DNA from: JAGDXZ01 sp049965975
GTDB taxonomy: Archaea; Micrarchaeota; Micrarchaeia; Micrarchaeales; CABMGC01
Length of the DNA: 13,566 nucleotides
Direction of reading: 5' to 3'
NCBI GenBank assembly: GCA_049965975.1
Contig: JBMFVN010000018.1
Coordinates: 1 to 13,566, forward strand
The translations under genes were made by a program, and so were the position numbers. The notes under the pieces are model-generated. The model had not been told where the DNA came from. It searched no databases and saw only the letters and a list, made by a program, of their open reading frames with translations. Positions 6,059-12,547 of the stretch are shown piece after piece; position 1 is the first letter of the stretch, and every line of letters starts with the position of its first letter.

Positions 6059-6865
6059 ATGCTGGATTTCGTGCCAAAAAAGCGGCTTGGTCAGAGCTTT
6101 CTAATAAATCAGCACATAGCCGAAATAGAGGCAGCGCATGCTGTCGGTAAGAATGTGCTTGAGCTAGGGCCTGGGTTGGGAATACTTACAAAGGAGCTTT
6201 GCAAGGTTGCTAATAAGGTAGTGGCTGTAGAGCTCGACAGGCTTCTTTTTCTCAGGCTTTCTCAGGACATTTCAGCAAGCAATCTTAAGCTTGTGAACAA
6301 GGACTTTTTCAAGGCAAGTAGCAAGGAGCTCGAGCTCGACAAAATAGACATAATGATAGCAAACATACCTTACAACCTGTCCAGCAAGACAATTGGGTTT
6401 CTTGAAAATAACCAGCTACAGGGAGTTCTCTGCCTGCAAAAGGAATTCGTTGAGCACATGCTTGCAAAGCCAAATACGCGTAAATACTCAAAGCTCAGCG
6501 TGATGGCTCAGTTGACCTTTAGCATGACTAAGATAATGGACGTTTCCAGGGGCAACTTTGTTCCGGTGCCAAAGGTTGACTCTTGCATAGTTTACCTAAA
6601 GCCTAAGGCGCAGATAAATAATAAAGAGGAAGAGGCAATAAGTGGCATAATGCAGCACAAGAAGAAAACCCTAAGAAACGCTCTTATAGACGCGCTCAAA
6701 AGAGATTTGGCCATAGAAGAAATAGAGGAAATTGCGAAAAGCACTGGCCTAGAAAACGAGAGGGTGTTTGCTCTCAGCCCCGAAAAGATCCTTGAAATAG
6801 CAAAGCTTGTTTCAGGCAGACTGAATGGTAACGGCAAGGGTCAAAGCGAGAAGAAAGGCTCCTGA
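6059..6865 (+). CDS. ksgA: 16S rRNA dimethyladenosine transferase (KsgA/Dim1)
   Basis: A 268-residue SAM-dependent methyltransferase that dimethylates the two adjacent adenosines of the 3'-terminal hairpin of 16S rRNA during small-subunit maturation. Motifs in order: the entry motif KKRLGQSFLIN (7-17), SAM-binding VLELGPGLGILTKEL (33-47), acidic Glu58/Asp60 (VAVELD) for the ribose, NKDFF (80-84), the catalytic NIPY (102-105), KLSVMAQLTF (145-154), and the substrate-binding FVPVPKVDS (167-175). The C-terminal helical domain carries KKKTLRNAL (201-209). Length is as expected. The ATG at 6059 sits right before the family N-terminus. The last 25 bases overlap the end of the convergent metallo-beta-lactamase gene. 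Confidence 0.95.
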   Translation: MLDFVPKKRLGQSFLINQHIAEIEAAHAVGKNVLELGPGLGILTKELCKVANKVVAVELDRLLFLRLSQDISASNLKLVNKDFFKASSKELELDKIDIMIANIPYNLSSKTIGFLENNQLQGVLCLQKEFVEHMLAKPNTRKYSKLSVMAQLTFSMTKIMDVSRGNFVPVPKVDSCIVYLKPKAQINNKEEEAISGIMQHKKKTLRNALIDALKRDLAIEEIEEIAKSTGLENERVFALSPEKILEIAKLVSGRLNGNGKGQSEKKGS

Positions 6866-7503
6866 ATCTGCTTCAGAATGAGGCTGTTTCTTATTTCTTT
6901 TTTGAATGCTTCCTCAGCTTTGACATAGCCTGATTGGCCTAGGAGGGCCTTGTAGTGCATAGGAGCAAATGTGCCTACGCTTGCCATGCTCCTTGCAGCT
7001 TCTACTGCCTCTTCAACGTTCATTGTGTATGTGCCACCTACAGGAAGAAGAGCCAGGTCTGCCTTTACCTTTTTCATTTCTTCAACAAAGTCGGTATCTC
7101 CTGCATGGTAAATTCTCTTATTTGCTACTTCTAGTATGTAGCCGACCCAGCCGTTGGAGCGCGGATGGAAGTTAAGCCTTTCAGGCTTTATGTTATACGC
7201 AGGTATTGTCTCAAAGCTTATTCCCTTTGCAGAATAGCTTTTGTTTGGCTCAACCGCAAGCACATTTCCAGAAAGCTTGCTTTTTGCTTCTTTAGGCGCT
7301 ATTATCTGGGTTTCCCTTTTGCTTATCGCAGCTATGTCCCTTGGGCTTAAATGGTCATAATGCGAGTGTGTTACAAAAATAAGATCAGCCTTTGCCAGCT
7401 TCTCAGGCTCCCTGATTCTGAAAGGGTCTATGTAAATCTCGATGCCGTCTGCTTCTATCAAGAAGCCTGCATGGTCGATCCATTTCACAAAGTCGAATTC
7501 CAT
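6841..7503 (-). CDS. UPF0173-type metallo-beta-lactamase-fold hydrolase
   Basis: A 220-residue metal-dependent hydrolase of the UPF0173 (UlaG-like) group; its substrate is unknown. Zinc-ligand motifs: THSHYDH (45-51), HAGDTD (133-138), and His183 in APMHYK (180-185). The family signatures HAGFLIEADGIEIYIDPF (11-28) and LLPVGGTYTMNVEEA (152-166) are intact. The frame extends to a GTG at 7518, but the ATG at 7503 is chosen because it gives the usual N-terminus (MEFDFVKWIDHAGFLIE) and has a TATA-like AATTTAATT about 23 bases before it. It lies 31 bases downstream of truD in the same direction and may be cotranscribed. It converges on ksgA with a 25-base overlap. Confidence 0.88.
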   Translation of the reverse strand: MEFDFVKWIDHAGFLIEADGIEIYIDPFRIREPEKLAKADLIFVTHSHYDHLSPRDIAAISKRETQIIAPKEAKSKLSGNVLAVEPNKSYSAKGISFETIPAYNIKPERLNFHPRSNGWVGYILEVANKRIYHAGDTDFVEEMKKVKADLALLPVGGTYTMNVEEAVEAARSMASVGTFAPMHYKALLGQSGYVKAEEAFKKEIRNSLILKQIQEPFFSL

Positions 7504-7534
7504 GTATAAAAATTGCACAGAAAATTAAATACGC

Positions 7535-8758
7535 TTATTCTTTGTTTTTGTTTTGCTTCTGCTTGTTTATCTCATCAAGAAGCACAGACGCGTAAGATCC
7601 GGAAGGAAGCTCGAAGCTAAGCCTAACCGCTTTCGCTTCTTCATCAACGCTGTGTTTCAGGTTCTTTATGTTGACTATTAGCGGCCTATAAGATCCCTTC
7701 ATGCTGAGCTCTGGCATGCTTCTTATGTTGAAGCTTTCTTTGCTTATCTGCATGCCTTCCATTACTTCTTTCTCGTACTGGTTCTCTGACTGTGTGTCAT
7801 AGCCTATTATCCTTGCAACAGGAAATTCGCCGCTTGAAGAGAGCTTGCTTATATCGGGAAAGCCGTACTGGTTCTTGTCGCAGTACACGTCAGTTGAAAA
7901 GTCCCCGTTGAGCATTCTCTGATCAAGCTCCTTGTTAAAAATTTCAGACTGCACAGCGTGTATGAACATTATCAGTATGCCCCTTGGCAGCTGCCTTAGC
8001 GCTCCTGCATAATCGTTGCTGTTTGCTGCAAGGCGCCTGAGCATTGACCGCTCTGGCTTTAGATAATTTGGAAATTCCTCAAGCGCCCTTTCAAAGTCCA
8101 AGGTTTCGGCAAGCCCCTTTCTTGCTTCTACTGCACGCTCGTTTTTCTCGTTTGTCGTGTTTGTTAAAAATTCAATCGCCGCTTCCTTGAGTTCATTTCT
8201 CAATATGTGCAGTCCTATCTCAACATTGTTGCTACGCATGCCGAAGCGCTGCTCTCCAAAGTAATTTGGCATTTTTCCATTGAGCTCAGCAATTACCTTC
8301 TCTGCGTTTTCAGGGGCTTTGCAGTTGCTTATTGTTATTTCAAAGGCGTTGCCCAGATTGCTCCCAAGCTCGACTTGGCCATTTTGCCAAGCGCCATTTA
8401 TGCTGATGTCTTTTATTCTTATGTTTTCTAGCATTTCTGCCTTTATTCCATAGATGCTTGCAAGCTGCACAGTCACGGCTTCCCTGTCTTTTGTTCCAGC
8501 ATAGCTTATGGACTTCTTTCCCCTGCCTAACCTCTTTGCTATGGCAATCAAAGCCTGCACAGTGTTCCAGTTTGTCTTTTGCAGCACGAATGTTGCAAAC
8601 TTTCCTTCCAGATTTTCGGTCTTTCCAAGCTCATTGGCCGTGTAGCGCCTGTTCAATTCGAGAGCAATGCCGGTATCGGTTATTTCCTTGACAATAAAGT
8701 CCTGCGGCTTCTGCTTTATGCTGCCAAGCACTCCTTCGCTTTTGCTCATGAATTGCAT
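7535..8758 (-). CDS. truD: tRNA pseudouridine synthase TruD/Pus7
   Basis: A 407-residue pseudouridine synthase of the TruD/Pus7 family, which isomerises U13 of tRNAs (archaeal and eukaryotic members can act at other sites too). Signatures: the N-terminal KQKPQDFIVKEI (15-26), VLQKTNWNTVQALIAIAK (58-75), catalytic YAGTKDREAVTVQ (86-98) with Asp91, and NYFGEQRFGMR (165-175). The TRUD insertion domain covers roughly 185-335. The C-terminal core has GSYRPLIV (about 364) and SFELPSGSYASVLLDEI near the end, followed by a lysine-rich tail. The ATG at 8758 is preferred over an ATG three codons later, because the TATA box at 8775-8788 lies about 25 bases before the first one. It heads a two-gene minus-strand unit with the UPF0173 hydrolase. 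Confidence 0.95.
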   Translation of the reverse strand: MQFMSKSEGVLGSIKQKPQDFIVKEITDTGIALELNRRYTANELGKTENLEGKFATFVLQKTNWNTVQALIAIAKRLGRGKKSISYAGTKDREAVTVQLASIYGIKAEMLENIRIKDISINGAWQNGQVELGSNLGNAFEITISNCKAPENAEKVIAELNGKMPNYFGEQRFGMRSNNVEIGLHILRNELKEAAIEFLTNTTNEKNERAVEARKGLAETLDFERALEEFPNYLKPERSMLRRLAANSNDYAGALRQLPRGILIMFIHAVQSEIFNKELDQRMLNGDFSTDVYCDKNQYGFPDISKLSSSGEFPVARIIGYDTQSENQYEKEVMEGMQISKESFNIRSMPELSMKGSYRPLIVNIKNLKHSVDEEAKAVRLSFELPSGSYASVLLDEINKQKQNKNKE

Positions 8759-8774
8759 TTATTCACTGCCTGTT

Positions 8775-8788
8775 AGATATATTTAAAA
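8775..8788 (-). promoter_or_regulatory. TATA box for truD
   Basis: The minus strand reads TTTAAATATATCTA, a near-consensus archaeal TATA element centred about 25 bases before the truD ATG at 8758. It predicts a leaderless mRNA. Confidence 0.6.
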
Positions 8789-8803
8789 AATGCTATAAAC
8801 TAA

Positions 8804-8818
8804 TTGATATATGTTTTA
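8804..8818 (+). promoter_or_regulatory. TATA-like element for the five-gene operon
   Basis: The sequence ttgatatatgtttta is centred about 31 bases before an ATG at 8842 that opens a five-codon reading frame, and about 45 bases before the GTG start of the first operon gene. No other plus-strand TATA candidate is closer. With the truD element it makes a divergent promoter region of 97 bases. Confidence 0.4.
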
Positions 8819-8841
8819 TTCCTATTGTTTTTACATTAATC

Positions 8842-8859
8842 ATGTTGCTTGCTGAGTGA
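8842..8859 (+). other. Possible five-codon leader ORF (MLLAE)
   Basis: ATG TTG CTT GCT GAG TGA. Its stop overlaps the GTG start of the next gene in the string GTGA (8856-8859), the same 4-base overlap used between genes inside this operon. The ATG lies at the expected transcription start, so a leaderless initiation here could couple into the GTG. It could also be chance; five codons prove nothing. Confidence 0.25.
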
Positions 8860-9704
8860 TATGCTTGCACGAATCAATAATCGAAAGGCTCATATACAAA
8901 GCAGTTAAGAGGCACATTGCAGGCACTACAATAAGTTCTGCAATAGAAGCAGCTAAAAGGTTCAATGACAAGAACGTGCCAGTGTCTATAACATTCTTAA
9001 GCAGCAGCGTGGACACAGTGGCCAAGGCGCGCTACGTCGCTTCTACATATTCAGAGCTACTTCACAGGATTGCAAGGTTTGGGCTCAGGGCCAGCGTACA
9101 TATTCCGCTTAATGAGATAGGCTTCTCGCTTTCAAATGATTATGCTACTGAGTATCTCAAAAGCATATTGCAGCTTGGCAACAAGCTTGGCGTTTTCGTA
9201 TGGGTCGAGCTTCCCGAAAACCTAAACAGCATAGACTCGCTGCCCAATGCCAAAGGGCTAGGCTACGCTTTAAGCGTTAGCAGATATGCAGCAGATTCTT
9301 TTAGCAAGCCGGCGATAAAGCTCATGTTTAATGAATACTCAAATACTGAAAAGAAGCAAAAAGGCAAGAATGCAAAGGAAAAAGATAAAGATGACTATAA
9401 AAGAGAGCTTGGTATTATAGCAAAGGCGGCGCGAAGCTCAAACTCTGTCGTTTTGCAGTCGCCGCCAGAAAAGCTCATGCACAGGCTTCTTAAGATGCAG
9501 CAATACAAAAAGTCTTTAATCTTTGAGTTCCAATTAGGCTATGAGAAAAAGGGGCTTAATAGCGTAATTAAGAGGGGATGGCGCGCTAGCGTCTTCGTGC
9601 CTTTCGGCAAGGGCTGGGTTGATTTCGCTACAAACAGGATACAGGGCCATTACACTCATCTGCTTGCAAGCAAGCTTCTTGAGAATAAGGAGAAGGTGAA
9701 ATAG
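8856..9704 (+). CDS. Divergent proline-dehydrogenase-fold protein
   Basis: A 282-residue protein that I align by eye with the proline dehydrogenase (PutA/ProDH) TIM barrel over its whole length: IAGTTISSAIEAAKRFNDKNVPVSITFL (21-48), YSELLHRIARFGLRASVHIPLNEIGF (65-90), VFVWVELPE (113-121), FEFQLGY (223-229), and the closing RASVFVPFGKGWVDFATNRI (243-262). Several active-site positions differ. The SVKL lysine aligns with His82, the I-D-E/M aspartate with Glu118, the ATHD/N segment reads VVLQSPPE (198-205), and the final Arg-Arg pair reads Asn260-Arg261. A lysine-rich stretch (165-184) is inserted after the fifth strand region. Activity as a proline oxidase is therefore doubtful: pseudoenzyme or other substrate. 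Start is GTG at 8856; TTG at 8865 is the alternative. First gene of a five-gene operon; its stop overlaps the next start by one base. Confidence 0.6.
   Translation: MICLHESIIERLIYKAVKRHIAGTTISSAIEAAKRFNDKNVPVSITFLSSSVDTVAKARYVASTYSELLHRIARFGLRASVHIPLNEIGFSLSNDYATEYLKSILQLGNKLGVFVWVELPENLNSIDSLPNAKGLGYALSVSRYAADSFSKPAIKLMFNEYSNTEKKQKGKNAKEKDKDDYKRELGIIAKAARSSNSVVLQSPPEKLMHRLLKMQQYKKSLIFEFQLGYEKKGLNSVIKRGWRASVFVPFGKGWVDFATNRIQGHYTHLLASKLLENKEKVK
9687..9698 (+). promoter_or_regulatory. Shine-Dalgarno for the SDR gene
   Basis: AAGGAGAAGGTG lies 5 bases before the GTG start at 9704 and supports that start within a cotranscribed unit. Genes at the heads of transcripts in this window lack such sites. 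Confidence 0.5.
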
Positions 9705-10648
9705 TGCAAAAAGCTAATATTGCCTTTGTTACAGGTGGCAACGGCAGGCTTGGGAGCAGGATCTGCTCGCTTCTTCTCAACAACGGCTACACTGTCAGGG
9801 CGCTTGTAAGGGACAAGTCCTGCATTACTTCCCTGCCAGCAGGCGTTATACCTTTTCTTGGCACTCTTGACGATACGAGCGTTCTTGACGAGGCAACAAA
9901 GGGTGCTTCTTTTGCAATACACACTGCGGCTATTGTAGGCGAAGCCAATACAACTGTTTCAGAGCTGAAGCATGTGAACGTAGAAGGCACAGAGAATGTA
10001 GTAAATGCGTGCCTTAATAATGGGTGCAAGCGCATACTATTTACAAGCACCATAGATGTTTATGGCAAGGACCGCAAGGAGGTAATAACAGAGGAAACAG
10101 AGCCAAAGCCCACAGACAGGTATGGCTACAGCAAGCTTGCAGCAGAGCAGGAAATAATAAGAAGCGGATTGGCATATACCATATTCAGGATGGCAACAAT
10201 CTACGGGCCTGGCTTCGAGTCCCATTTCTTCAAGATGTTTAGGTCTATTCTAGAGAATAAGGTAGTAATAATAGGAGATGGAAAGAATCACATGGCAATA
10301 GTTCATGTTTACGATGTGCTCGATGCGTTCATGATAGCAGTGCAGAGCGATGCGAGTCAAAACCAGATATTCAATCTTGGCGACGGCGTGGCGCACACTC
10401 AGGAAGAACTGATAGACACTGCAGCTGAGCTGCTCAACGCTAAGAAGCCTGAAAGGCACGTAAGCAAGGCTCTTGTCACATTTCTTGCAAAAAAGAAGGG
10501 GCTTGACAGCGATGAGCTTAGGTTTCTTACATCAAACAGGATACTTGACATAAGCAAGCTGAAGCAGGTTCTCGGATTCGAGCCAAAGGTCGATATAAAG
10601 ACCGGCGGCGCAGAGCTCGTAAACATGTTTATGAAAAATCAAAGGTGA
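9704..10648 (+). CDS. Extended SDR NAD(P)-dependent epimerase/dehydratase/reductase
   Basis: A 314-residue extended short-chain dehydrogenase/reductase with a Rossmann fold. The cofactor loop is TGGNGRLG (10-17), with Arg33 or Arg36 after the second strand hinting at NADP(H). The active site shows the FTSTIDVYG strand (113-121) and Tyr140/Lys144 of the YxxxK motif (RYGYSK), followed by FRMATIYGPG (161-170), typical of sugar-nucleotide epimerases and of 3-beta-HSD/dihydroflavonol-reductase-like members. The substrate cannot be assigned. Start is GTG at 9704, overlapping the previous stop by one base, with a good SD. Its neighbour GGGP synthase raises an isoprenoid or lipid-linked role, but this is only context. 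Confidence 0.85.
   Translation: MQKANIAFVTGGNGRLGSRICSLLLNNGYTVRALVRDKSCITSLPAGVIPFLGTLDDTSVLDEATKGASFAIHTAAIVGEANTTVSELKHVNVEGTENVVNACLNNGCKRILFTSTIDVYGKDRKEVITEETEPKPTDRYGYSKLAAEQEIIRSGLAYTIFRMATIYGPGFESHFFKMFRSILENKVVIIGDGKNHMAIVHVYDVLDAFMIAVQSDASQNQIFNLGDGVAHTQEELIDTAAELLNAKKPERHVSKALVTFLAKKKGLDSDELRFLTSNRILDISKLKQVLGFEPKVDIKTGGAELVNMFMKNQR
10643..10648 (+). promoter_or_regulatory. Shine-Dalgarno deciding a CTG start
   Basis: AGGTGA, ending in the stop codon of the SDR gene, lies 4 bases before CTG at 10653. It is the only ribosome-binding-like site near the beginning of the GGGP synthase gene; no comparable site sits directly before the ATG at 10689. Confidence 0.5.
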
Positions 10649-10652
10649 TTCT

Positions 10653-11450
10653 CTGAAAATAGGAAAGGTTGAAAAGCAAATAAATGAGATGCTCGAAGAG
10701 AAAGGAGCACTGATGTTCATGCTTATAGATCCGGTAGACTATGCCTCTCCAGAGCTTGCAGCAAAAGCAGGCATAGATTCGCTAGACGGTGGTGCAGACT
10801 GTCTTCTCATTGGTGGCAGCATAGGGGCGCAGGGCGAGCTTCTGGACTATGTCGCAAAGAGGATAAAAGAGGAAACAAAAGGAGACAAGCCTATTATTCT
10901 GTTTCCTGGCAACATAGCTACTATAACAAAATATGCAGATGCGATTTATTTCATGTCGCTGCTCAATGCCAGAAACCCGTATTGGCTGATACAGGCCCAG
11001 CTTCTTTCGGCGCCTTTGATAAGGCAGCTTAACGTCGAGCCTTTGCCTGTTGGCTACATAGTGGTTGTACCAGGCGGAACAGTCGGCTGGGTAGGCGACG
11101 TGAACCTTGTTCCAAGGGAGAAGCCCAAGATAGCAGCATCGCTTGCCCTTGCAGGCGAGTTCCTGGGCAACAGGTTCATTGTTACAGATACAGGCTCCAA
11201 CCCGAAGCTCCAGGGCTATGGTCCAATACCTAACGATATGATACGTGCTGTAAAAAGCGTGCTAAATGTTCCTTACATAGTTGGCGGAGGCATAACGAGC
11301 ACAGAAAAGCTCAGAAACGTTTACAGGGCGGGTGCAGACATTGTGCAGATAGGCACTGCTCTCGAGCAGGCAGGCACGGTGAAAAAGCTCGTAAGCTCAT
11401 TCGCAAGAGTAGTAAAAGAAGAAGGAGCAGCAAAGAAAAAAGAGCAGTGA
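10653..11450 (+). CDS. Geranylgeranylglyceryl phosphate synthase (GGGPS)
   Basis: A 265-residue TIM-barrel prenyltransferase that joins sn-glycerol-1-phosphate to geranylgeranyl diphosphate, the first ether bond of archaeal membrane lipids. Seen: MLIDP (23-27), ADCLLIGGSIGA (48-59), IILFPGN (81-87), IYFMSLLNARNPYW (98-111), GYIVVVPGGTVGWVGD (134-149), VGGGITS (210-216), GADIVQIGTALE (227-238). The start is placed at CTG 10653 rather than ATG 10689: the 12 codons between read KIGKVEKQINE, matching the usual family opening M-K-(I/V)-G-K-V-E, and an SD lies 4 bases before CTG. The frame has no ATG, GTG or TTG in between. The usual YLEAGSG motif reads VTDTGSN (177-183) with a short insert after it, so substrate geometry may differ. 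The last four bases overlap the rqcH start. Confidence 0.88.
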   Translation: MKIGKVEKQINEMLEEKGALMFMLIDPVDYASPELAAKAGIDSLDGGADCLLIGGSIGAQGELLDYVAKRIKEETKGDKPIILFPGNIATITKYADAIYFMSLLNARNPYWLIQAQLLSAPLIRQLNVEPLPVGYIVVVPGGTVGWVGDVNLVPREKPKIAASLALAGEFLGNRFIVTDTGSNPKLQGYGPIPNDMIRAVKSVLNVPYIVGGGITSTEKLRNVYRAGADIVQIGTALEQAGTVKKLVSSFARVVKEEGAAKKKEQ

Positions 11451-12547
11451 GTGCCTTGCGCGAGCTTGCTTCTGCTGATTTGTTTGTTCTTGTTCAAGAG
11501 CTTAAGCAGAAGCTCGAAGGCAAGAGGCTCAACAATTTCTACGACTTGGGCTCCGGTTCTTTTAGGCTTGATTTCGAGGAAGGAGCAAGCATGTATGTAA
11601 TGCTTAACCGCTGCTTCAACGAGACGAAGTTCAAGGAGCAGGCAGAATCGGCTTCCGAGTTTGCGATTTCAGTAAGAAGGAAGATAAAGGGCATGCGCCT
11701 TGAGGGCATAAAGCAGCACGGGCTTGACCGCGTTGTCATAATGAGCTTTGCCGGAATTGAAAAACACCTGCTAATTTTTGAAATGTTTGCAAAGGGCAAT
11801 GTCATACTTGCCGACAAATCGCTAAATATAGAGCAGGTATATGCAAGGAGACGCTTCAAGGACCGGGTCATAGAGCCGGGCTATCGCTACTTGTTTCCTG
11901 AGAGTTCGTCTCTATCGTTTTCAGAGATTGAGCAAGACAAGCTTGAAGAGGTTTTAAAGCAGCAGGTGGCGCAGCAGAAAGCAAAGCTTATCTCTGCTTT
12001 AGGAGCTTTTGTCAATTTTGGGCCTATATACTTAGAGGACCTGCTTAGGAACTCTGGCATAGACCCCAATGCTGACGCTTCAATAGCCTTGGCTGAGAGC
12101 GCCAAGATTGCAAAAGCCATATTAGCGTTCAAGAATTGCTTGCAGAAGCCAGAGCCTTTGGCATACATGAAGTCGGGCTCTTTTGTAGATTTCGCAATAT
12201 GCTCTATAAGCAAATACTCCGGTTACGAAGCAATAAAGTTCTCAAGCATGAGCGAGCTGCTTGATGCTGTTTACGCGGAGGAGCGTGTAGCGAGCAAAGA
12301 TACCGAAAAGGAGAAGGAATTGCAGGAAATAGACAAGAGCATAGAAGCCCAGAAGAAGCTTGCTCAGGAGTACAAGGAAAAGGCGCTGCTTTACAGAAGC
12401 ATTGCAAACAAGATATTCGAGCATATTGCAGATATGAACGCGGCAATAGGCATGGTAAAATCAGGAAGCGACAAGGTAGAAGCAGGAAGCATAAAGGTAA
12501 TAAAAATTAGCAGGAAAGACAAAACGATGCATGTGGTAATAGAATGA
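11447..12547 (+). CDS. rqcH: Short RqcH/NEMF (Rqc2) homologue, N-terminal half only
   Basis: A 366-residue homologue of RqcH/NEMF/Rqc2, the ribosome quality control factor that binds 50S subunits carrying peptidyl-tRNA and supports C-terminal tailing. Present: NFACT-N (about 1-180) with ASADLFVLVQELK (Asp11), the LDRVV motif with Asp94-Arg95 that corresponds to the functional Asp-Arg pair of the family, and YARRRFKDRVIEPGYRYLFP (132-151). A helix-hairpin-helix region follows (about 184-235), then a Lys/Glu-rich coiled coil (about 283-325) and the beginning of the middle domain (IKVIKISRKDKTMHVVIE). Missing: the rest of the middle domain, the second coiled coil and NFACT-R; family members usually run to roughly 550-700 residues. 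The next gene starts within the stop (ATGA), so this is no obvious frameshift. Start GTG overlaps the GGGPS stop (GTGA). Confidence 0.82.
   Translation: MSALRELASADLFVLVQELKQKLEGKRLNNFYDLGSGSFRLDFEEGASMYVMLNRCFNETKFKEQAESASEFAISVRRKIKGMRLEGIKQHGLDRVVIMSFAGIEKHLLIFEMFAKGNVILADKSLNIEQVYARRRFKDRVIEPGYRYLFPESSSLSFSEIEQDKLEEVLKQQVAQQKAKLISALGAFVNFGPIYLEDLLRNSGIDPNADASIALAESAKIAKAILAFKNCLQKPEPLAYMKSGSFVDFAICSISKYSGYEAIKFSSMSELLDAVYAEERVASKDTEKEKELQEIDKSIEAQKKLAQEYKEKALLYRSIANKIFEHIADMNAAIGMVKSGSDKVEAGSIKVIKISRKDKTMHVVIE

Noticed and set aside
8861..8863. ATG just downstream of the GTG start of the proline-dehydrogenase-like gene
   Set aside because: It is out of frame and its reading frame closes after 15 codons.
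157..9704. A proline theme: tRNA-Pro, Xaa-Pro dipeptidase and a proline-dehydrogenase-like protein in one window
   Set aside because: The third is over 7 kb away in another operon and its active site is altered; nothing links them functionally.
10689..10691. ATG as start of GGGP synthase
   Set aside because: It removes a conserved N-terminal segment and lacks an SD; CTG at 10653 explains both.
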